Shown one piece after another: positions 43,694 to 48,161 of a stretch of DNA of 48,161 nucleotides. Source of the DNA: Promethearchaeota archaeon. Lineage in GTDB: Archaea; Asgardarchaeota; Lokiarchaeia; Sigyniarchaeales; SOKP01. The DNA is taken from NCBI GenBank assembly GCA_019058425.1, contig JAHPYZ010000031.1, forward strand, positions 1 to 48,161, given 5' to 3'. How positions within the stretch are numbered: position 1 is the stretch's first letter; each line of letters starts with the position of its first letter. The notes under the pieces are model-generated. The model was given only the letters and a program-made list of their open reading frames with translations. It was not told the DNA's origin and did not search any database. The position numbers and the translations under genes were made by a program.

Positions 43694-43807
43694 TTTCTAT
43701 TAAAAAATTCGTCGAATTTTAACAAAACTAAAAACAACTTTATATTTATAAAAAACTAATCTTATTTTAAATAATCATTACTAGTCTTATTTCAAAGAGA
43801 TAATTAC

Positions 43808-44356
43808 ATGTCCGATACAGGGTCAAAATTCCGGTTTAAGATAACCTTAGTTGGTGATGGGCGCGTTGGAAAAACAACCTTAATTCAAAAATTTACACAA
43901 GGAGAATTTGTTGAGGATTATATCAAAACTATAGGAGCTCAGTTCACAATATATGATACAGAAATTGAAGGTGACAAAATCAGATTAATGTTCTGGGATA
44001 TTGCTGGGCAAGACGATTTCAATTTCGCTCGTCCTTCATTTTTTAAAAATAGTAACGCTGCTATAATTGTGTATAGTCTCGAGGAAAATGACCTTGGTAA
44101 GGACAGTTTTAATCATATCTCAAATTGGCACGATGATATCAAACACTTCTGTGGAGATATTCCCGTTGTGCTTTTTGCTAATAAAGTTGATTTGGTGGAT
44201 GAGAATAAACTAGATAATTCCAAAATTCAAGATATGATTATTACCCAAAATTTTCTAAATTATTATATCACATCTGCTAAAACTGGTCAAGGTGTTATTG
44301 AAGCGTTTAATACCATTATAGATAATATTTATTATAAAATCAAGGTAAGCAACTAA
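43808..44356 (+). CDS. Rab/Ras-like small GTPase (paralog 4)
   Basis: A 182-residue tandem duplicate of the preceding gene: G1 GDGRVGKT (16-23), switch I KTIGAQFTIYD, G3 WDIAGQDDF, G4 NKVD, G5 TSAK. The stretch FARPSFFKNSNAAIIVYSLE is nearly unchanged between the two, and nucleotide identity is high there, so the duplication is rather young. The C-terminus (YYKIKVSN) is shortened and basic, without a lipidation cysteine. The dehydratase gene follows after 131 bp, apparently as a separate unit. Confidence 0.93.
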   Translation: MSDTGSKFRFKITLVGDGRVGKTTLIQKFTQGEFVEDYIKTIGAQFTIYDTEIEGDKIRLMFWDIAGQDDFNFARPSFFKNSNAAIIVYSLEENDLGKDSFNHISNWHDDIKHFCGDIPVVLFANKVDLVDENKLDNSKIQDMIITQNFLNYYITSAKTGQGVIEAFNTIIDNIYYKIKVSN

Positions 44357-44487
44357 TAAAAAAACAATTAGTAGAAATCCCTTTTAATCCTAAAAAATTA
44401 TACTTTTTTCAATTAGGAGTTTAATTTATAATCAACTTTCGATTATTTATATTGTATTAATTTTAAATATAAAGTGTTTATTAAGAG

Positions 44488-46026
44488 TTGATTAAAATTC
44501 GCACATATGAACAGTATGTTGAAGATTTAAAGAAAATGAAACCGAATGTGTATATCGGTGAGGAAAAGGTTGGTCGAGACGATCCTCGTATTCAGGGAGG
44601 CATGAATATTATTAAGGAAACATTTGAGCATGTCAATGAACCAGAATATGAAGATTTATGTACGGCTACTTCACATATAACAGGTAAAAAAATCAATCGT
44701 TTCTGTCATATACACCAGAGTGAAGAAGATCTGTTAAATAAACAGAAAATGACGCGCGTCCTATGTCATCGTGTTGGCGGGTGTATTCAAAGATGTATGG
44801 GTATTGATGCTATGAATGCATTATCAGTCATTACATACGAAATGGATCAAGCATTGGGAACTGATCATTATAAAAGGTTCTTGAAGTACTTAGAATACTT
44901 TCAAGAGAAGGATGTAGTAGCAAGCTGCGCACAAACTGATGCCAAGGGGGATCGGTTAAAAAGACCTCATCAACAAGAAGATCCCGATCAATATCTACGA
45001 GTCATTGAAACCAGAGAAGATGGTATTGTAGTGAGGGGATGTAAAATAAATATAACTAATACACCTTACGCTGATGAGTTTATTGTTGTTCCATGTAGAT
45101 ATATGGGTTCTGAAGATAAAGATTATGCAGTAGCTTTTGCCTTACCTGGCGATTGGGAAGGAGTAAAGCTTCTAACAAGACCAGCTTATTATAGAAAAAG
45201 TAAGCATATGGATGCTCCAGGATTACAAATGGGTGATGCCGAAACATTTATCATTTTTGACGATGTATTTGTCCCAAATGACCGAATTTTTCTAAATGGT
45301 CATGGTGATCCCCGACAAACTCCGTATGCGGGATTTTTAGCTCTAATGTTTGCTCATTATCATCGTCATTCATACACTGGCTGCAAACCTGCAGTATCGG
45401 AAATTTTAGCTTCAGCTTCTGCCTTAGTAGCAGAATATAATGGGATAGAAAAAGCTTCTCATGTTCAAGATAAATTATCTCATATTATTGGTATTGCTGA
45501 ACTAGTTTTTGCTGCTGGTGAATCGAGCGCAAGACATTCAGAAAAGAGTCCTTCTGGCACACAGATACCAGATGAGATTTTGACTAATGCGGGGCGTAGA
45601 TTAGCGGGAGAAAATATCTATGAAGAATATAAAATTTTAGCAGATTTATCTGGGGGAATAATCGCTACGTTACCATATGAAGGGTCATTTTATTCTGAAG
45701 AAGTTGGAGATCTGGCTATGAAATATTTAAAACGAAATCCAAGAGTTAAAACAGAGAATATGTATCGTTGTTTTAGAGGTATTGAAGGTATGGTCGTATC
45801 TGATTTAGGGGGATTGATGCAAGTCGCTGGATTACACGGAGGTGGGAGCCCGGCTATGGAAACTATCACAATGATGATGCGTTACGATACAGAAAGGCTT
45901 AAAGATATTTCAAAATATCTCTTCGGGATAAAATCTAAATTGAAAAAGTATGAAAGGCCAACGGTTACTCCAAGAAAGTTATTAGAAAGGTTTGGGCAAG
46001 CTATGAAAAGAAAAAGGAATGAGTAG
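44488..46026 (+). CDS. abfD: 4-hydroxybutyryl-CoA dehydratase / vinylacetyl-CoA isomerase
   Basis: A 512-residue flavin and [4Fe-4S] enzyme that dehydrates 4-hydroxybutyryl-CoA to crotonyl-CoA. Counting from TTG 44488 (MIKIRTYEQY), the cluster ligands fall at C99 and C103 (GGCIQRCMGIDAMNA) and H292 and C299 (YHRHSYTGC). These are the positions known for the clostridial enzyme, which confirms both the identity and the TTG start. Other family stretches are present: TDAKGDR, REDGIVVRG, FDDVFVPNDRIFLNG and LHGGGSP. It belongs to the 4-hydroxyphenylacetate hydroxylase fold superfamily, but the full cluster set argues against HpaB. It could serve 4-aminobutyrate or succinate fermentation, or a 4-hydroxybutyrate carbon cycle; the thiolases at 10-13 kb would act on the resulting acetoacetyl-CoA. 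Confidence 0.93.
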   Translation: MIKIRTYEQYVEDLKKMKPNVYIGEEKVGRDDPRIQGGMNIIKETFEHVNEPEYEDLCTATSHITGKKINRFCHIHQSEEDLLNKQKMTRVLCHRVGGCIQRCMGIDAMNALSVITYEMDQALGTDHYKRFLKYLEYFQEKDVVASCAQTDAKGDRLKRPHQQEDPDQYLRVIETREDGIVVRGCKINITNTPYADEFIVVPCRYMGSEDKDYAVAFALPGDWEGVKLLTRPAYYRKSKHMDAPGLQMGDAETFIIFDDVFVPNDRIFLNGHGDPRQTPYAGFLALMFAHYHRHSYTGCKPAVSEILASASALVAEYNGIEKASHVQDKLSHIIGIAELVFAAGESSARHSEKSPSGTQIPDEILTNAGRRLAGENIYEEYKILADLSGGIIATLPYEGSFYSEEVGDLAMKYLKRNPRVKTENMYRCFRGIEGMVVSDLGGLMQVAGLHGGGSPAMETITMMMRYDTERLKDISKYLFGIKSKLKKYERPTVTPRKLLERFGQAMKRKRNE

Positions 46027-46028
46027 AC

Positions 46029-46058
46029 TTATTTTTTATTTTTATTTATTTATTTTTG
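46029..46058 (+). terminator. T-rich terminator after abfD
   Basis: TTATTTTTTATTTTTATTTA and further T-runs follow the stop codon closely. No hairpin, which is usual for archaeal intrinsic termination. Confidence 0.5.
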
Positions 46059-46187
46059 ATGTAAAGAGAAACTTACTTTTCAACGTATTTTTATTCTTAT
46101 AATCTCAATATGTTGATTTTAGTAAAAATCTTGACAATAGATCAATAATAGACTGAATTTTTTAAATTCAGATAGATTTAACTCCGT

Positions 46188-46754
46188 ATGTACAAGACAA
46201 AATTAGATCAGAAATTTTCACCATATCAAATGCCATGTGTTATAATTGGGACAATCATAAATGAAAAACCGAATTTCATGATATGTACATGGGTAAGTCG
46301 GGTAAACAGAAATCCTCCTCTCTGGATAGCTTCAATTAACAAGAAACATTTAACTATGATTGGAATCAAAGAAACTAACTTATTTAGCATTAATTTTCCT
46401 TCAGCTGATTTAATAAAAAAGGTAGATTATATAGGAATCACTTCTGGAAGAGATATAGATAAGTCTTCGTTATTTGAAATATTCTATGGAGATTTAAATG
46501 TTCCTTTAATTAAGGAGTGTACTTTATCTATCGAATTAAAAGTCAAGAAGTTAATTGAATTATCAGATCATTATATTATCTTAGGAAGAGCTATAAATTC
46601 GTATATTGGTGAAGAGTATAAAACGAATGGAGTCCCCGATATGAAAAAAATGAAACCAGTTATATATACTGGAGTTGAAAAAAAATCTACTTACTGGTTA
46701 TTAGGAGAAAAATTAGGCGATGCATTTAAACTTGGAAAAGAGTTTAAAAAATAA
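46188..46754 (+). CDS. Flavin-reductase-like (FMN-binding split-barrel) protein
   Basis: A 188-residue protein of the flavoredoxin/flavin reductase-like type. The opening SPYQMPCVIIGTI, then NFMICTWVSRVNRNPPLWIA and the helix HLTMIGIKETNLFSINFPS, matches the N-terminal FMN-binding part of that family, where a PxP/NPP turn precedes the flavin contacts. DYIGITSGRDIDKS fits the second FMN loop. Such proteins bind FMN and transfer electrons. Placed 160 bp after the flavin-dependent dehydratase, it may supply or reduce its flavin, but the gap and T-runs between them argue against one transcript. No NAD(P)H motif is apparent. Confidence 0.75.
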   Translation: MYKTKLDQKFSPYQMPCVIIGTIINEKPNFMICTWVSRVNRNPPLWIASINKKHLTMIGIKETNLFSINFPSADLIKKVDYIGITSGRDIDKSSLFEIFYGDLNVPLIKECTLSIELKVKKLIELSDHYIILGRAINSYIGEEYKTNGVPDMKKMKPVIYTGVEKKSTYWLLGEKLGDAFKLGKEFKK

Positions 46755-46784
46755 AATGAAAATAACTTATAGCTTCTTTTCATA

Positions 46785-47747
46785 TTACATTACACATAAA
46801 ACAAACATCTGAGTTTCTGAGAGAGTTTTAATATTAATATCTTTTTGTTCGTTGATAAATTGGTCTATTAGGATACCATTTTCGAAGATTTCAGTAAATT
46901 TATCATGAAATATTTGATAAATGTTTTTATTTCGGGAGATATAAGTTCCAATTAGAATATTTGTTGGATCAAAGGATGGCTGGATTATTTCATTATCAGT
47001 AAGCGAGAAATTACTAAATGCTTCATCGGTAACATGAATCTCTATTTTGTTGAATCCCATCTTGTATGGTTCTACATGATTAGTGAATAGTTCAAATTCT
47101 TTACTCATTAGAAGATCTTTCGCAACTTCAGAATTAAAGATAACCTTTACTTTAATATTTATAAGATTATCTTTAATTCTATTCATTCCCGCACTCATTA
47201 AATTCCTAGTTGCTTCTGGAAGATCTTTAAATCGACCTTCTTGGATCATTGAATTTAATGGATTGTTATATCTAATCCCAATAGCAATTCTACATTCATT
47301 AGGAGCTAAGAAATGATGATACGATTCATCAAAATTCCTAACATCATAGTTAATAAATTCAACTGGTTCTTGAACTGCTTGTTCCTCCAGTTTGTATTTT
47401 CTAGTAAAATATTCGATAGCAGATTCGCATTTATCTCTTTTTTCATGGAATTGATTTCTGAGGTTTTCAATTCTTTGTTGGATCAGATTCTGCCATAATG
47501 TCATTATTGGAGTAGCTATATGGATTTTCATAGGTCTGTCGTAAATTTGAACTAAGCCTAAATCACTTAAAACAGAACAGACTTTATAACCTCTTTTTAA
47601 TGAAAGACCAAATTGGTTGCACACATCTTTTAGATTATCTATCCTTTTATTCAATAGGAGATAATGGTATATCCTTTCTATACCCTTTTCAATAATACCA
47701 ATTGAATCAAACAATTGGCTGAGAGGCAAAAATTCGGTATCTTCCAT
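46785..47747 (-). CDS. TrmB-like winged-helix regulator
   Basis: A 320-residue protein. Residues about 18-80 form a winged helix (GIERIYHYLLLNKRIDNLKD, SLKRGYKVCSVLSDLGLVQI), followed by a coiled-coil helix (about 85-120) as in TrmB family regulators, then a C-terminal effector-like region of unknown ligand (ECRIAIGIRYNNPLNSMIQE onward). TrmB proteins normally sense sugars or other metabolites in archaea. The start has a GGTGA SD overlapping the stop of the upstream GTPase gene (four bases apart), so both are on one transcript and translationally coupled. A GTPase paired with a transcription regulator repeats the theme of the 20-44 kb region. Confidence 0.75.
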   Translation of the reverse strand: MEDTEFLPLSQLFDSIGIIEKGIERIYHYLLLNKRIDNLKDVCNQFGLSLKRGYKVCSVLSDLGLVQIYDRPMKIHIATPIMTLWQNLIQQRIENLRNQFHEKRDKCESAIEYFTRKYKLEEQAVQEPVEFINYDVRNFDESYHHFLAPNECRIAIGIRYNNPLNSMIQEGRFKDLPEATRNLMSAGMNRIKDNLINIKVKVIFNSEVAKDLLMSKEFELFTNHVEPYKMGFNKIEIHVTDEAFSNFSLTDNEIIQPSFDPTNILIGTYISRNKNIYQIFHDKFTEIFENGILIDQFINEQKDINIKTLSETQMFVLCVM

Positions 47748-47751
47748 TAAA

Positions 47752-48161
47752 TCACCTATTACCAGTTCGGTCTAATGTGAGTTCAGTAAGAACTCTAAAG
47801 GCGTCATCTACATTGACATTTTCTTTAGCGGACATTTCTACAAAGCTAGCCATATCATTTTTTTCAGCAATTTGAATACCGTATTCTCTTTGAATTTTTC
47901 GTTGTGTTTTTTCAAGATCTAATTTTGAACCAACTAGCATAATTGGGATAGGTCCACCTTTTTGTCTAACAATAGTGATCCACTCTGAAATGTTATCTAA
48001 AGTAGAAGGTCTAGTTATATCATATAGTAAAAAAGCTGCGTTTGCTCCTAAACAATATGTTGGTAAGAGAAACCGAAATCTTTCTTCGCCTCCAACGTCC
48101 CATAATTGTAATTTTATCCGTTTATCATTTAATTCAATTGTTTTAACATGAAAATCTACAC
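47752..48161 (-). CDS. Ras-superfamily small GTPase, C-terminal part (cut by window edge)
   Basis: About 135 residues are in the window and the frame stays open to the right edge. G3 reads LWDVGGEERFRF, so the catalytic glutamine of WDxxGQ is glutamate. G4 reads GSKLD, with serine in place of the NKxD asparagine; G5 is MSAKE. The body (GANAAFLLYDITRPSTLDNI) is otherwise Rab/Rho-like. These two changes predict weak GTP hydrolysis and altered base recognition. It ends DRTGNR without a cysteine. It is the first gene of a two-gene unit with the TrmB-like regulator. Confidence 0.85.
   Translation of the reverse strand, partial: VDFHVKTIELNDKRIKLQLWDVGGEERFRFLLPTYCLGANAAFLLYDITRPSTLDNISEWITIVRQKGGPIPIMLVGSKLDLEKTQRKIQREYGIQIAEKNDMASFVEMSAKENVNVDDAFRVLTELTLDRTGNR

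Noticed and set aside
44488..46026. 4-hydroxyphenylacetate 3-monooxygenase (HpaB)
   Set aside because: Same fold superfamily, but the four Fe-S ligand residues specific for 4-hydroxybutyryl-CoA dehydratase are all present.

Overview
The window looks like a piece of an Asgard (Lokiarchaeota-like) archaeal chromosome. The DNA is AT-rich. The leucyl-tRNA synthetase is of the archaeal type, and Shine-Dalgarno sites of the GGTGA type precede several genes. The eukaryote-signature content is dense: six Ras-superfamily GTPases (one fused to a roadblock-like domain, one cut by the right edge), longin-like and roadblock-like domains, a SET-domain protein, and an RWD/E2-like domain fused to a JAMM protease. 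All assignments come from reading motifs in the translated sequence; no database search was run.

Left part (1-13 kb): a truncated PAS protein; leuS preceded by a 16-codon leucine-rich ORF and a long hairpin; a roadblock-Rab-like GTPase fusion; a nine-PAS soluble histidine kinase; a small radical SAM protein; then two thiolase-family genes, the second lacking the nucleophilic cysteine. Middle-left (13-24 kb): a 1545-residue surface protein with Ig-like repeats, one transmembrane helix and a cytosolic domain that looks longin-like; a decayed wHTH-TPR gene remnant; the RWD-JAMM protein; a second PAS histidine kinase; a wHTH-TPR protein; a small membrane protein and a secreted protein that share a duplicated 5' leader.

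Middle and right (20-44 kb) are dominated by three paralogous families that recur side by side: wHTH-TPR proteins (20785, 29218, 40948), TPR proteins ending in a longin-like domain (24586, 26585, 38855) and compact Rab/Ras-like GTPases without prenylation cysteines (28656, 31952, 43136, 43808). The repeated association suggests a lineage-specific regulatory module: a GTPase, a TPR-longin partner and a DNA-binding TPR protein. Two nearly identical 28-residue microproteins with duplicated promoters sit inside it (31.2-31.8 kb).

At 35.0-38.7 kb a run of four small ORFs, three with strong GAGGTGA sites followed by non-ATG starts (CTG or ATA), and a strong RNA hairpin lead into a cobalamin-binding-type radical SAM protein with a cysteine-rich C-terminal tail. 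This layout resembles a modified-peptide (RiPP-like) locus and is the best candidate for an undescribed biosynthetic system. The right end carries a well-supported 4-hydroxybutyryl-CoA dehydratase (all four Fe-S ligands at the family positions), a flavin-reductase-like protein, a TrmB-like regulator and a truncated GTPase. With the thiolases, the dehydratase points to fermentative acyl-CoA metabolism, although these genes lie at separate loci.
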